The notes under the pieces were generated by a model. The model worked only from the letters and a program-made list of their open reading frames with translations, made no database searches and was not told where the DNA came from. Position numbers and translations under genes: made by a program. From Verrucomicrobiota bacterium (GTDB lineage: Bacteria; Verrucomicrobiota; Verrucomicrobiia; Verrucomicrobiales; DEV007), in contig JAJRVS010000001.1 in assembly GCA_024277195.1 (NCBI GenBank), positions 33,501 to 97,500 of the forward strand: 64,000 bases of DNA, given 5' to 3'. Position 1 is the first letter of the stretch; every line of letters starts with the position of its first letter. Below, in pieces: positions 46,749 to 56,446 of this stretch.

Positions 46749-48365
46749 TCACTTGTCAGGATTGAGCACGGCGTAAAAGCGGGCTCCGTCGCGGGCGAGG
46801 CTCATGACGGCTTGTTGTTTTTTGGGCAGTGAGCCGAGCAATTGATAGAGTTCGTCGACATTGCGGACGGGGCTGCGGTTGATGCCTAGAATGAGGTCGT
46901 TTTTGCGCAAGCGGGTGGCGGCGGGCATTTTGGGATCCACTTCGGTGATCAATACGGCGCTGTGTCCTGTTGCCAAACCAAAGGCTTTTTTCTCCTTTTC
47001 GTTTAAGTTACGCACTTTGATTCCAAGTTGGGTAGTCAGGCTTTGGCCGGAGGCGGAGGTGTCCCCTCGCATGGTGATGGAGGTGTTGTCGGGTTTTTCA
47101 GAAACGGTGGCTTTTAATTTGAGGATTTTTTTATCGCGTAGGATTTCCAATGAGAGAGTGGAGTTGGCATCTTTGCTGCGGATTTTGTTGATCAGGTCGG
47201 TGGCGCTGGCGCTGGCGCGACCGTCGATGGCGAGCAATACATCTCCCGGGCGTAGGCCTGCCTTGGCTGCTGGAGAGTTTTCTGCGATGCGAGTGACGAG
47301 GCCACCCTGTATACGGGTGAGTCCGACTTGGCGGGCAATGTAGGGGGTGATTTCTGCCAGATCGACTCCGAGGTATCCGCGGATCAGCGGTTTTTTGTGG
47401 ACGATGGCCTCGAACACTTCATACACGTCGTTGGCGGGAATGGCGAGGCCGACGCCCTGCCAGACTTTGACGTTTTGCTGGCCGGTAAAAAGAGCGACGT
47501 TCACCCCGATGAGTTCGCCGTGCACATTGATCAAGGGGCCGCCGGAATTGCCGGGATTGATGACGGTGTCGGTCTGGATATACTGGTTGGTGGAATCGCT
47601 CAGTTGGCGTTGTTTGGCGCTGATGATGCCACGGGTGACGGTTTCGTTGAGGCCAAAGGGGTTGCCTATGGCTAGCACCATTTCACCGACGCGGGTATTG
47701 TCGGAGTTGCCGAACTTTAAGGCTTGAAAGGTTTTTTTGTCGGGGTCGATGATTTTTAACACAGCGATATCAACGATCGGATCGGAGCCGATCCATTCGG
47801 CTTTGTAAGTTTGTCCTTCACGTGTGGTGATCTGGATTTCATCGACGCCGGCGACGACGTGATGGTTGGTGAGCACGTGACCGTCAGCGGAAACAATGAA
47901 GCCAGAACCTAGACCGGGTTTACGGTAACGTTCGTGACGTTGCACATATCCAAATAGGCCCAGCGGGCCGTTGGGGACGAGGCGCCTTTGGTCGATGGTG
48001 GTGCTGGTATCTATAGAGACCACCGAGGGGATGACGGAGGCAGTTAGCTCGGCGAGCAAATCGTTGACCTGGGTGAGCAGGTTGTTGCGATCTGTTTTGG
48101 TGTTTGAGTTTGAGACCGGTTCTGAGATTGCCGGGGGGCTGACTGGAGGCGGTGCGGCAGGTGCGGCAGGTTTGGGTTTGGGGGCAGGCTTGGCAGAGGC
48201 GCTTGCAGTGTTAGAGCTTTTAGATATATCTCCGGTTAGGGTTTGGCCTTTGATCAGGTCAACTAGTCCGTATTGATTGTTACGGGCAAATAACAAAGAG
48301 TAAATAAGAACCGCGCAGGCCAGGGCGGCGATGGATGTGGCCAGATGAGTGAGGGTGGAGCGCAT
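46749..48365 (-). CDS. HtrA/DegP-type serine protease with two PDZ domains
   Basis: A 538-residue periplasmic chaperone-protease anchored by an N-terminal helix, with a Pro/Ala-rich linker (about residues 60-85). The catalytic triad is His in LTNHHVVAG, Asp in DPIVDIAVLKI and Ser in NPGNSGGPLIN. PDZ1 follows at GYLGVDLAEITPYIA and PDZ2 near the end (DLILGINRSPVRNVDEL). The next gene upstream, 17 bases away, is a histidine-kinase-like protein, which suggests an envelope-stress unit. Confidence 0.93.
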   Translation of the reverse strand: MRSTLTHLATSIAALACAVLIYSLLFARNNQYGLVDLIKGQTLTGDISKSSNTASASAKPAPKPKPAAPAAPPPVSPPAISEPVSNSNTKTDRNNLLTQVNDLLAELTASVIPSVVSIDTSTTIDQRRLVPNGPLGLFGYVQRHERYRKPGLGSGFIVSADGHVLTNHHVVAGVDEIQITTREGQTYKAEWIGSDPIVDIAVLKIIDPDKKTFQALKFGNSDNTRVGEMVLAIGNPFGLNETVTRGIISAKQRQLSDSTNQYIQTDTVINPGNSGGPLINVHGELIGVNVALFTGQQNVKVWQGVGLAIPANDVYEVFEAIVHKKPLIRGYLGVDLAEITPYIARQVGLTRIQGGLVTRIAENSPAAKAGLRPGDVLLAIDGRASASATDLINKIRSKDANSTLSLEILRDKKILKLKATVSEKPDNTSITMRGDTSASGQSLTTQLGIKVRNLNEKEKKAFGLATGHSAVLITEVDPKMPAATRLRKNDLILGINRSPVRNVDELYQLLGSLPKKQQAVMSLARDGARFYAVLNPDK

Positions 48366-48382
48366 AACGATTTCAGCTAGTG

Positions 48383-49150
48383 TCAGTCAGCAGGGGTGGT
48401 TTTTATACTGAGCCAGGCGGTGGTGGTGCCTTCGCCGGATCGCAATCCAAGGCGCATGCCCATTTGTCCGGCCAGTATTCCGGCAGTGGTGAGACCGATG
48501 CCGTAGTGTTGATTATTTTTGCTGGTGTAAAAAGGGTTGAAGACCTGGCGAAGTTTTTCCGGGAGGATGTCGGTACAGGTATTGCGAATGAAAATATCGA
48601 CATGTTGGGTGTCACCCGGGGTGATGTTGCCGGGCGGCAGGATGTCGATGACAACGGATGACTGACCGCTTTCCACACTGGCTTCAGCGGCGTTTTTTGT
48701 CAATTCCTTGATCACATCATGAAAACGTCCGGTATCCGCGAGAATGGGGGGCAGCGATGGGGCGGGGTTGATTTGTAACGTGGCTCCGATTTCCTTGCAG
48801 ATGGAATTCAGGCTTTGCTCGAGATAGGGCAGCATGACTTTGATGTCAGTCGCTTTGGTTTCGATTTGCGCGCAGCCTCCTGCTGTAAGAATGATTTTTG
48901 CCAATTCCGATGAGTCGGTGATGGCGCTGCGCATGTGTTCGATATTCTCAGTCATTTCTTCATTGAGATCTTCTTCCATGGCTATAAGCGTCGCGAAACC
49001 TTGAATGACCCCAAGAGTATTGTTGTTTTTGTGGATCAGGCCTTGCAGTAGGTTCTTGTAAAAGTCCCGAGTGCTTGAGTTATCAAGAATCAGGGAGTCG
49101 GCGAAATGGAATTCGCTGTCGGGTGCGGAGCTGGTAGGATGATTTTCCAT
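48383..49150 (-). CDS. Histidine-kinase-like protein (HATPase)
   Basis: A 255-residue soluble protein. The dimerisation-type helix holds a histidine in LLQGLIHKNNNTLGVIQG, in the position of an H-box. The ATPase domain has the N-box ELTKNAAEAS, a G1-like FNPFYTSKNNQHYGIGLT stretch and a GEGTTTAWL end. There is no sensor domain, no membrane helix and no response regulator gene beside it. It could be a phosphotransfer kinase for an unlinked regulator. The htrA gene follows 17 bases downstream. Confidence 0.72.
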   Translation of the reverse strand: MENHPTSSAPDSEFHFADSLILDNSSTRDFYKNLLQGLIHKNNNTLGVIQGFATLIAMEEDLNEEMTENIEHMRSAITDSSELAKIILTAGGCAQIETKATDIKVMLPYLEQSLNSICKEIGATLQINPAPSLPPILADTGRFHDVIKELTKNAAEASVESGQSSVVIDILPPGNITPGDTQHVDIFIRNTCTDILPEKLRQVFNPFYTSKNNQHYGIGLTTAGILAGQMGMRLGLRSGEGTTTAWLSIKTTPAD

Positions 49151-49184
49151 GGATGTGGATGAATATGTACCTTAAAATGGAGGA

Positions 49185-49634
49185 ATGATGGCGGATAGCA
49201 ATCCTGAACTATTGATTTTTGAGCATCTTGGAGGCAAAGGGGTTTCTGTCGAGCGCTTGTTGCAGCGTGGGCGTGTGGCGATGCCTTTGTGTTTGGCGCA
49301 GCGGGCTGAGTCGGGGGGTGTTTTGGAGGCACTGTCAGAGGTGGAGGTGAATTTGGTCAGTGACGAGGTGATCGCTGAGGTTCACGATGATTTTATGGGG
49401 GATCCCACGCCTACGGATGTGATTACTTTTCATCATGGTGAGATATTTATCAGTGTGGATACGGCGGAGCGGGAGGGAGGGGCTTATGGGCATTCGGTTG
49501 AAAAAGAGACTTTGTTGTATTTGATCCACGGCTTATTGCATCTGAACGGTCATGAGGACAAGTTGCCCGGGCAGCGTGAGGCGATGACGGAAATACAAGA
49601 GAGGATTTTGGAGCAGGTGTGGCTGGAGCGGTAG
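49185..49634 (+). CDS. ybeY: Endoribonuclease YbeY
   Basis: The metal-dependent endoribonuclease needed for 16S rRNA 3' maturation and ribosome quality control. The 149-residue protein has the signature LIHGLLHLNGHED (H-G-x-L-H-L-x-G-H, three zinc histidines) near residue 115 and the preceding FMGDPTPTDVITF segment. It is divergent from the histidine-kinase gene with a 34-base gap. ATG 49188 is an equal start. Confidence 0.93.
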   Translation: MMADSNPELLIFEHLGGKGVSVERLLQRGRVAMPLCLAQRAESGGVLEALSEVEVNLVSDEVIAEVHDDFMGDPTPTDVITFHHGEIFISVDTAEREGGAYGHSVEKETLLYLIHGLLHLNGHEDKLPGQREAMTEIQERILEQVWLER

Positions 49635-49663
49635 ATGTAGAAAAAGAGTGACTCCGGCTTTGA

Positions 49664-50419
49664 GTGGTCAGCGGATGGGTTTATAGTGCGCCCGTGGATA
49701 GCGGAAATTCAGATCAAGGAACAAATGATGGATCGATTTATCTGGTCGAAAGCGCAAGCGCTTTTGGTGAGATGGAGCGGGCGATAGCTATCTCTGTGAT
49801 GGGGGTAGCGGCAGATGGCGGCAGTATTTTTTCTCCGCTTTCCGGGATGAAAAAAGCTAGAAAGGGAGGGGAACTGGATGACTTGCAAACATTCAAGCAA
49901 AGTTGGCAGGAGTGGCAGCAGCATTCATTTCGTGAATTTTTGGCAGAAACTTTTGTGGAGGTTTATGCGGCTTCTGCCGAGATGCGGGTTCGTCGTATTA
50001 TGAACCTAGATAAAAAATTGGATTCGCGATTGAGTGGGGCGGAGGTCAAGAGGAGTCGTGAAGCCGGCAGGTGTTTTTTGGAGGGTAAAAGTGAAATGCG
50101 GAGGGCTCCTCAATGGCAAAAATATGCACGAGCGGTGGAGCAGGGGGATTGCCCGGGTCATGTGGTGACGGTGTTTGCCCTGCAGTCGGCGTTGTATCAT
50201 TTGCCCTTGTTACCAGCTTTGACCGCCTACGTTTATTTTGAATGGCGGGCGGGGATGGGGGTTTTTCTGTCCCATAGGAATCAGGAGAAGCAGCAGCAAG
50301 AAGAAAAACAGGAACTCACTTTGCAGTGTTTCCAGCAGGAGTATCCGGAGAGCATGGATGTGGTGCGTGAGGTTTTTGATGGAGAAACAGAGTTTGGCGC
50401 GGCTATTTCGGCGCGGTGA
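49664..50419 (+). CDS. UreF-like protein without urease genes
   Basis: A 251-residue helical protein. The mid and late parts resemble the urease accessory protein UreF: a SREAGRCFLEG segment, then GHVVTVFALQSALYHLPL and a helix ALTAYVYFEWRAG, with a helical AETFVEVYAASAEM stretch before. The N-terminal 40 residues are low in complexity. No UreA-E, G or D gene lies near; it sits between ybeY and clpS. The start is a GTG at 49664; GTG 49694 is a possible alternative. The assignment rests on helix pattern and is weak. Confidence 0.4.
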   Translation: MVSGWVYSAPVDSGNSDQGTNDGSIYLVESASAFGEMERAIAISVMGVAADGGSIFSPLSGMKKARKGGELDDLQTFKQSWQEWQQHSFREFLAETFVEVYAASAEMRVRRIMNLDKKLDSRLSGAEVKRSREAGRCFLEGKSEMRRAPQWQKYARAVEQGDCPGHVVTVFALQSALYHLPLLPALTAYVYFEWRAGMGVFLSHRNQEKQQQEEKQELTLQCFQQEYPESMDVVREVFDGETEFGAAISAR

Positions 50420-50428
50420 TTTTGAGTC

Positions 50429-50722
50429 ATGAGATCTGCTACGGAATTGGAAGAATTGACAGAGGTCGAGACGGCGGATGAAGTCGATCTGCCGTGGTCC
50501 GTGGTGGTGTATGATGATCCGGTCAACTTGATGAGTTTTGTGCAGTTGGTGTTCCGGCGGGTTTTTGGCTATTCCGAGCAAAAAGCCGATGCCTTGATGA
50601 TGGAAGTTCACAACTCGGGTCGATCAGTGGTGTGGACCGGTGAGCGGGAAAAGGCGGAATTGTATGTGCAGCAATTGCAGTCGTATCAATTGCTGGCAGC
50701 GATGGAACGGGTGGGGGAGTGA
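50429..50722 (+). CDS. clpS: ATP-dependent Clp protease adaptor ClpS
   Basis: A 97-residue adaptor that delivers N-end-rule substrates to ClpA. The core VVVYDDPVNLMSFV and the ADALMMEVHNSGR stretch match, with the usual NMxxFV-type beta-helix replaced by NLMSFV. The N-terminal 18 residues are an acidic tail. It begins 10 bases after the UreF-like gene. No clpA is adjacent. Confidence 0.9.
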   Translation: MRSATELEELTEVETADEVDLPWSVVVYDDPVNLMSFVQLVFRRVFGYSEQKADALMMEVHNSGRSVVWTGEREKAELYVQQLQSYQLLAAMERVGE

Positions 50723-50725
50723 GCG

Positions 50726-51130
50726 TTATTGCGGCGGGGTGTAGAGCTCTATGGGGATGAAGGGAGCATACATATTAAAACCAGGATCTGTGGTGTAGAT
50801 TTGAAATTTACGGTTTACCGCCATAGCGCAAATCAGGAAATCTATCGGCGATCCTTGGATGCCTTTAGCTCGGCATAGATTGAAAAACTGAGAGGCAAGA
50901 GTGTGGTCGTCTTCGTTGGCGAAATACAAAGGCAGAGCACTGGTTGTGAGTTCAATTCGATCGAATTGCGCTGGGTGTTTGATCCCAGATAGTATTTTCT
51001 GCCTGACAATGCCAAATAAGGCTAGTTTATTAGAAATGATGAGTTCTTCGACTGCATCGGCAGTAATGTTCAGACTATGCTTGCCACGTCTTAAGAAAAA
51101 GGAGGGGGCGGAGGTGTCGCAGGCTATCAT
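50726..51130 (-). CDS. vapC: PIN domain toxin VapC
   Basis: A 134-residue PIN ribonuclease. It has the first acidic residue in MIACDTSAPSFFL, an acidic ELIISNKLAL helix and the late SPIDFLICAMAV with DPGF. Its start codon overlaps the antitoxin gene by 4 bases, the usual type II toxin-antitoxin layout. VapC toxins cleave tRNA or rRNA when the antitoxin is lost. The locus is somewhat AT-rich relative to the neighbouring pyrG. Confidence 0.85.
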   Translation of the reverse strand: MIACDTSAPSFFLRRGKHSLNITADAVEELIISNKLALFGIVRQKILSGIKHPAQFDRIELTTSALPLYFANEDDHTLASQFFNLCRAKGIQGSPIDFLICAMAVNRKFQIYTTDPGFNMYAPFIPIELYTPPQ

Positions 51131-51336
51131 GCCGGCTTACTGTTATTACGTTGGGATTTGTAGTCGTAGTCGTTGAAATATTCGATCTGCCCGCGTTGCT
51201 GCAGTAACTCTTTCCGCAAACGGTGCTGAACAAATTCTCTTAACGCTTGGTTGACTGTTTCACGCTTAGTTTGCAAGCCTGCGAGTTTTTTCGCCTGCTC
51301 CAGTAAGGATTGGTCTATTTGTAGACTCGAAGCCAC
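51127..51336 (-). CDS. vapB: VapB-type antitoxin
   Basis: A small antitoxin of about 69-74 residues with a ribbon-helix-helix-like start (SLQIDQSLLEQAKKLAGLQTK) and ETVNQALREFVQHR, as in VapB. I use GTG 51336; GTG 51351 upstream in an AT-rich TATATTGTGTATA stretch is the alternative and may instead belong to the operator. It is translationally coupled to vapC (4-base overlap) and probably represses its own promoter. Confidence 0.8.
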   Translation of the reverse strand: MASSLQIDQSLLEQAKKLAGLQTKRETVNQALREFVQHRLRKELLQQRGQIEYFNDYDYKSQRNNSKPA

Positions 51337-51432
51337 ACAAAGAATATACACAATATAAGTGTGTGAGCAAAGCGTGTTTGACGGATGAAAGCTTTTCGGG
51401 CTTGTTGTTCACCTTTACGTGACCATTGCGAT

Positions 51433-51459
51433 GGACAGATTTGGAAATCTATCCTACGG
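51433..51459. repeat. 27-bp hairpin repeat, copy 1
   Basis: Identical to 62507-62533. The core AGATTT-GG-AAATCT is a dyad, with the outer GGA/TCC also pairing. It is followed by CCTACGG and lies 52 bases downstream of pyrG on the minus strand. Confidence 0.75.
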
Positions 51460-51511
51460 ATAATTCACCAATAGAAGCGAGGTGGGCGCAGCAACTTGGT
51501 GAGAAACGGCA

Positions 51512-53119
51512 TCAGCTTTTATTTTTGCACTCCAGCGCGGCTTTGACAAATCCGGCAAACAGGGGATGCGGATGGTTGGGGCGGGAGCGGAATTCCGGGT
51601 GGAATTGTGAGGCGATGAAAAAGGGGTGCTCAGGGATCTCGACGATCTCGGTGAGGGTGCCGTCGGGTGAGGTGCCTGCCACCTTGAGGCCTGCGGCTTC
51701 TAATTGCTCACGGTAGTTTTGGTTGAACTCGTAGCGGTGGCGGTGGCGTTCGTTGACCTGGTCACTGCCATAGAGTTCGCGGGAGCGACTGCCCTCAGTG
51801 AGCATGGTTTCCCAGGTGCCGAGGCGCATCGACGCACCTTTTTCGTCGACGTCTTTTTGCTCTTCCAAAAGACAGATGACGGGGTGCGGGGAGTCGGGAT
51901 CAAATTCGGTGCTGTTGGCTTTTTTCAAACCGCAGACATTGCGGGCAAATTCGATGGTGGCGATTTGCATGCCGAGACAGAGACCAAAATAAGGGATTTT
52001 GTTTTCGCGGGCGTATTGCGCTGCGGCCACTTTGCCTTCTACACCACGTTCGCCAAATCCACCGGGGATGAGGATGCCGTGGAGGTCGGAGAGATGGGCG
52101 GCAGCTCCGTCATCAAGAATATCTTGAGAATCGAGTCGGACGATGTTGATCCGGCAATCGCTGTCGGCACCGGCGTGAGTGAGGGCTTCGTAGATGCTTT
52201 TATAAGCGTCCTGAAGTTCGATGTATTTGCCCACTACGGCGATACGAACTTCCTTAGACGGGTGAATGACCCGCTCGACAAAAGAAGTCCATTCGGTGAG
52301 GTCGGGTTCGGGCAGGTCGAGGCCGAGGGCGTCACAGACGACTTGGTCAAAACCTTCTTTGCGCAGCTCAAGCGGCGCTTCATAGATGGTGTGTTCCAAG
52401 TCGAGGAACTGCATCACATGGGTTTTAGGCAGGTTGCAGAACATCGAAATTTTCGAGCGCAGGTCGTCGTCCACTTCTTGTTCAGCACGGCAAAGGATGA
52501 TTTGTGGTTGGATGCCGATTTCCCGTAATTTGGCCACACTTTGCTGAGTGGGCTTGGTTTTGAGTTCACCGGCTGCGCGGATGAAGGGAACCAGAGTGGC
52601 ATGGATGAAGAGCACATTTTCCGACCCCACTTCGTCATTAAATTGACGCATGGCTTCCAGAAAAGGCAGGCCTTCGATGTCACCGGTGGTACCACCGATT
52701 TCGGTGATGATGATGTCACCGTCCATTTCATTGGCCACTTTGTGAATGCGGTTTTTGATCTCGTCGGTGACGTGCGGAATAACCTGCACGGTGGCGCCGA
52801 GATAGTCACCGCGGCGTTCCTTGCGAATGACGGATTCGTAAACCTGGCCACTGGTGAGATTGTTCAGCTTCGACAGGGCGCCGGTGGTGAAACGCTCGTA
52901 GTGGCCGAGGTCGAGATCGGTCTCGGCACCGTCGTCGAGCACATAGACCTCTCCGTGTTGGAAAGGACTCATCGTGCCGGGATCGACATTCAAATAAGGA
53001 TCGAATTTCTGAAGGATGACCTTCAGACCTCGTCGTTCAAGTAAAGTTCCCAGGGAAGCGGCGGCGAGGCCTTTTCCGAGAGAACTGACTACACCACCGG
53101 TTACAAAAATATATTTCAT
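51512..53119 (-). CDS. pyrG: CTP synthase
   Basis: Makes CTP from UTP with glutamine as nitrogen donor. The 535-residue enzyme has the N-terminal synthetase domain ([40 protein letters not shown]) and the C-terminal class I amidotransferase with the nucleophile Cys in GLCLGMQ, and the His and Glu in [10 protein letters not shown]. Length and order are typical. It is translationally coupled to kdsB by a 4-base overlap, an arrangement that would tie CTP to CMP-Kdo supply. Confidence 0.97.
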   Translation of the reverse strand: MKYIFVTGGVVSSLGKGLAAASLGTLLERRGLKVILQKFDPYLNVDPGTMSPFQHGEVYVLDDGAETDLDLGHYERFTTGALSKLNNLTSGQVYESVIRKERRGDYLGATVQVIPHVTDEIKNRIHKVANEMDGDIIITEIGGTTGDIEGLPFLEAMRQFNDEVGSENVLFIHATLVPFIRAAGELKTKPTQQSVAKLREIGIQPQIILCRAEQEVDDDLRSKISMFCNLPKTHVMQFLDLEHTIYEAPLELRKEGFDQVVCDALGLDLPEPDLTEWTSFVERVIHPSKEVRIAVVGKYIELQDAYKSIYEALTHAGADSDCRINIVRLDSQDILDDGAAAHLSDLHGILIPGGFGERGVEGKVAAAQYARENKIPYFGLCLGMQIATIEFARNVCGLKKANSTEFDPDSPHPVICLLEEQKDVDEKGASMRLGTWETMLTEGSRSRELYGSDQVNERHRHRYEFNQNYREQLEAAGLKVAGTSPDGTLTEIVEIPEHPFFIASQFHPEFRSRPNHPHPLFAGFVKAALECKNKS

Positions 53120-53871
53120 TCAGTCAAAAACTGTCGGTTTAGTATGTCTGCTTGTTCGAGCGTGTCAATGCCGGGTGAGTCGTCAGAGGTAATAATTACG
53201 TTTATTTTTGCTCCATTTTCCAGTGCGCGCAGTTGTTCGAGTTGTTCGCACCTTTCCAGAGCGGAAGGTGGCCATTTCACGAACTGTAATAAAAAGTCGC
53301 GACTGAAGCCATAAATGCCTTTGTGCCGCAGAATTTGCAGGTCTGGTTCGGGGTTGCGAGTGAAGGGCAGTGGGCTGCGGGAAAAATAAAGTGCCTGGCC
53401 GTGGTGATCGAGCACGACTTTGACGACGTTGGGGTCATTGAACTCCGGATCTTCGAAACGGATAGGATTGGCGGCGGTGACCATTTCGCAGTCGTCTTGA
53501 TCGATGAGCGTTTGCGCGAGTTCATCGATGAGATCCGGACTGATCAGGGGTTCGTCACCCTGGATATTGATCACATGAGTGCAGTCGGCTTGTTTGGCTA
53601 CTTCGGCGATGCGGTCGGTGCCGCTGGGGTGATCGGAAGCGGTGAGCGCTACTTGGCCGCCAAAGGCTTCGACGGCGTCGGCGATGCGTTGGTCGTCGGT
53701 GGCGACCACCACGGAGTCGAGGTTTTTACACAGCTGGCAGCGATCCCAGACATGCTGAACCAGGGGTTTGCCGGCGATCAGGTGCAGGGGTTTGCCGGGA
53801 AAGCGGGTGGATCCCCATCGAGCGGGGATGATACCAAGTATTTTTGCTTTCGAAGCTAAGGCCATGCGCAT
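53116..53871 (-). CDS. kdsB: 3-deoxy-manno-octulosonate cytidylyltransferase
   Basis: Activates Kdo with CTP for lipopolysaccharide inner-core synthesis. The 251-residue enzyme has the nucleotide motif [30 protein letters not shown], the metal site [12 protein letters not shown] and YFSRSPLPF. It starts near 53871, where MRMALASK leaves two start choices. Kdo synthesis confirms a Gram-negative envelope, together with the LptF/G-like gene. Confidence 0.95.
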   Translation of the reverse strand: MRMALASKAKILGIIPARWGSTRFPGKPLHLIAGKPLVQHVWDRCQLCKNLDSVVVATDDQRIADAVEAFGGQVALTASDHPSGTDRIAEVAKQADCTHVINIQGDEPLISPDLIDELAQTLIDQDDCEMVTAANPIRFEDPEFNDPNVVKVVLDHHGQALYFSRSPLPFTRNPEPDLQILRHKGIYGFSRDFLLQFVKWPPSALERCEQLEQLRALENGAKINVIITSDDSPGIDTLEQADILNRQFLTE

Positions 53872-54040
53872 TTATTGCCTTGAATAGAGAAAAGTTCAAG
53901 GTTTCAGATGTTCTTTTAACTGAATGTCTTGCGCTTGCCGTTATTGGGTGGAAAATTGAATAGTAGAGAATGACCTGTGAGTGAAAGATGAGCCGTGTGA
54001 ATGGCGGCTATTGAATCAAGAGTTTCAACCCAAATTGAAT

Positions 54041-54907
54041 GTGAATAAAGCCTGTTGCCAAATAAGACAATTTTGTTTGGCAGTGGTGTGTTTTATTCCG
54101 GGACTTGCGCAGGGGCAAGAGGTGAAACCGGTTGAGACAAAAGCGGATGCCGCACTGCCGCGCAAGGTAGAGGCGTTGGATTTAAAAAAATTTCCAGGGG
54201 CTTTGGTTCAGCAAGTGGTGGTGCCGGTTCCAGGAGAGATATTTTCTGTATTGGACAAGCTAGGGGAGCAGGATTGGAGTGGGGAGATTGCGATGCCCAA
54301 GCGCAAGATCTCGACAGACCGGGTGCAGTTGGCATTGGTGTTTGGTTGCACGGTGGCGGAGGGTTTTGTCGCGGTGGAAGCTGAGGACCGCAAGGCGATT
54401 CAAGACGTCGGACGTCGAGTCTTGCGTCTGGCAGATACTTTAGGGCTTAAGTCGGCGGTGGTGCCGCACAGTCAGAGCATCATCGATTCGGCTGAAACCG
54501 GGGATTGGAATGCGGTGCGACGGGGCTTTGACCAGACTCAGACCACGGTGAAGCAGACCATGGAAAAGATGCGCGACGAGGACATCGCTACGCTGGTTAG
54601 TCTGGGCGGCTGGTTGAGAGGAACGACGGCGCTGACACGGTTGATTTCAGAATCCTACAGCAGTGACCGTTCGGAACTGCTTCATCAACCGGATTTGGTG
54701 GCTTATTTTTTGGACGTGATCGCGACGATGAAACCGGAGATCAAGGATCAGGCGGATATCAAGGCTATTTATGAGGGCTTGGTGAAAATTCAGCGTATTA
54801 TGAAGGAGGGAGAAATTTCCGAAGGGGCGGTTGCGGGCATTGGAGAGATTTGTTTGGATTTACTGAAGCGATTTTATTTTGACGAAGAGCAAGCCCGAGG
54901 GAGCTGA
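54041..54907 (+). CDS. Exported hypothetical protein, start GTG
   Basis: I use GTG 54041 because the sequence from there (MNKACCQIRQFCLAVVCFIP) is a signal peptide ending near GLAQG; GTG 53981 would put 20 polar residues before it. The mature protein (about 265 residues) is mostly helical, with FGCTVAEGFVAVEAEDRKAI, LVSLGGWLRGTTALT and a long amphipathic C-terminus. The pattern looks like a verrucomicrobial-only family of unknown role. The next gene overlaps or follows by 4 bases. Confidence 0.55.
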   Translation: MNKACCQIRQFCLAVVCFIPGLAQGQEVKPVETKADAALPRKVEALDLKKFPGALVQQVVVPVPGEIFSVLDKLGEQDWSGEIAMPKRKISTDRVQLALVFGCTVAEGFVAVEAEDRKAIQDVGRRVLRLADTLGLKSAVVPHSQSIIDSAETGDWNAVRRGFDQTQTTVKQTMEKMRDEDIATLVSLGGWLRGTTALTRLISESYSSDRSELLHQPDLVAYFLDVIATMKPEIKDQADIKAIYEGLVKIQRIMKEGEISEGAVAGIGEICLDLLKRFYFDEEQARGS

Positions 54908-54911
54908 GATT

Positions 54912-55394
54912 ATGGCGAAAAAGTGGCAGAAAGCTAAGTTGGGCGTTGCACTGCGGGTGCTGCTGATATGGGTGTTTTTAGTAGTTGGAGGAAGTGGGGT
55001 GGTGCAAGGGTTTTCGAAGATGGGGGTGCCTGGTGTTTTGAAAAAGCTGGCACAGGAGTATTCTGAAAAAGGCTTTAAGCTGAGGAAGGAGCATTGGAAT
55101 GGCAAGCTGAAAATAGGGCAGCACAAAGTGGTGAAACACCAATTGTTCCGCGGCAATGAATATTGGTTTCTAGCGGCGATCACCGAGAGTCAACACGCTT
55201 TGGAGGTAGAGGTTTTTGATGAAAGTGGGCAAGCTATTTCATTGGAGAAATTTTCGGATAAAGGTTTGTCCGGTGCTCGAGTGCTGCCGGTAAAAACGGG
55301 CACTTATCTGATCAAGCTCACGGTGAGTCAGGAGGGGGCAAGCAGGGAGGGCGGAGCAGATCTTGATTGGGCTTTGGTTTACGGATACCGTTAG
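54912..55394 (+). CDS. Hypothetical membrane-anchored protein
   Basis: I start at ATG 54912 (MAKKWQKAKLG), 160 residues, with one membrane segment or uncleaved signal (LLIWVFLVVGGSGVV). The exterior part is a small beta-rich domain with WFLAAITESQHALEVEVFDE and TGTYLIKLTVS strands, likely an Ig-like or C2-like fold. It lies 5 bases after the preceding exported protein and ends just 7 bases before phoH. Function unknown. Confidence 0.55.
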   Translation: MAKKWQKAKLGVALRVLLIWVFLVVGGSGVVQGFSKMGVPGVLKKLAQEYSEKGFKLRKEHWNGKLKIGQHKVVKHQLFRGNEYWFLAAITESQHALEVEVFDESGQAISLEKFSDKGLSGARVLPVKTGTYLIKLTVSQEGASREGGADLDWALVYGYR

Positions 55395-55401
55395 GCAGAC
55401 C

Positions 55402-56415
55402 ATGGAAACTCAAGCTGCACAAAATCCGAATAAAGCCTCAGAAACGCTGACTTTTGAAAACCCGCATTTTTTGCAGTCCTTGTTCGCCAACGATTTGAGT
55501 CTGTTGAAACAATTACAGCAGAAATTTTCGGTGAAAGTGATCACTCGGGATGGATGGTTGAAGATCGAGGGTGATCGGGCGGATGTGGTTCAAAGTAAAG
55601 CGGTGTTCGAGACTTTGGAGTCGGTGCTTCGCAAAGGCGGGCAGATCAGCGCGCATACCTTTCATATGGCGATGGAGCAGGCCTTGGAGAGCGGGGAAGG
55701 TGATCAGGGCAGTGGAGCATTGGTGAAAAGAGCTTCATTGGATGATCTGGCTGACTTGCGCCTGTTGGGATCGGCGAGCAAACCTGCGGTGATGCCGAGG
55801 ACAGCTGGGCAGTTGAATTATCTCAAAGCCTTGCAGCGCAACGATGTGGTATTTGGCCTTGGGCCGGCGGGTACTGGCAAAACTTTTCTAGCCATGGCGC
55901 ATGCTTTGCAGCAGTTGAAGGATCGCAAGATTGATCGCATCATTATGACCCGGCCGGCGGTGGAGGCGGGCGAGGCACTGGGTTTTTTGCCGGGGGATTT
56001 GCAGGAGAAAGTATTGCCCTATTTGCGTCCATTGTATGACGCTCTTTACGAAATGTTGGAGGGGGATGAAGCGCAGAAACTGATCGATAAAAATCTGATT
56101 GAAGTGGCACCCTTGGCTTATATGCGGGGCAGGACTTTGAACCGGGCATATGTGATTCTGGATGAAGGGCAGAATGCCACTAAAGAGCAAATGTTGATGT
56201 TTTTGACTCGTTTGGGTGAGGACTCGAAGTGTGTGGTGACGGGGGATCCATCGCAGATTGATCTGCGACCGAGGAAGCTGTCGGGATTGTTGGAAGCGAT
56301 GGAGTTATTGCGCGGGGTGGAGGGGATAGAGTTCACTGCTTTTGATCGCAGTGATGTGGTGAGACATCCGGTGGTGGAACGGATTATTGAGGCTTACGAG
56401 AAGCGGGAGGAGTGA
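55402..56415 (+). CDS. PhoH family NTPase
   Basis: A 337-residue PhoH/YbeZ-type ATPase. The N-terminal 120 residues hold a KH-like domain. The Walker A is GPAGTGKTFLAM, followed by RIIMTRPAVEAGEALGFLPG and the Walker B VILDEGQNA, then TGDPSQIDL. YbeZ works with YbeY in rRNA quality control in other bacteria; here ybeY is 6 kb away. Two unknown exported genes precede it with very small gaps. Confidence 0.9.
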   Translation: METQAAQNPNKASETLTFENPHFLQSLFANDLSLLKQLQQKFSVKVITRDGWLKIEGDRADVVQSKAVFETLESVLRKGGQISAHTFHMAMEQALESGEGDQGSGALVKRASLDDLADLRLLGSASKPAVMPRTAGQLNYLKALQRNDVVFGLGPAGTGKTFLAMAHALQQLKDRKIDRIIMTRPAVEAGEALGFLPGDLQEKVLPYLRPLYDALYEMLEGDEAQKLIDKNLIEVAPLAYMRGRTLNRAYVILDEGQNATKEQMLMFLTRLGEDSKCVVTGDPSQIDLRPRKLSGLLEAMELLRGVEGIEFTAFDRSDVVRHPVVERIIEAYEKREE

Positions 56416-56446
56416 GAACCTCGAAGAAAGACAAAGAATGAGGGGA

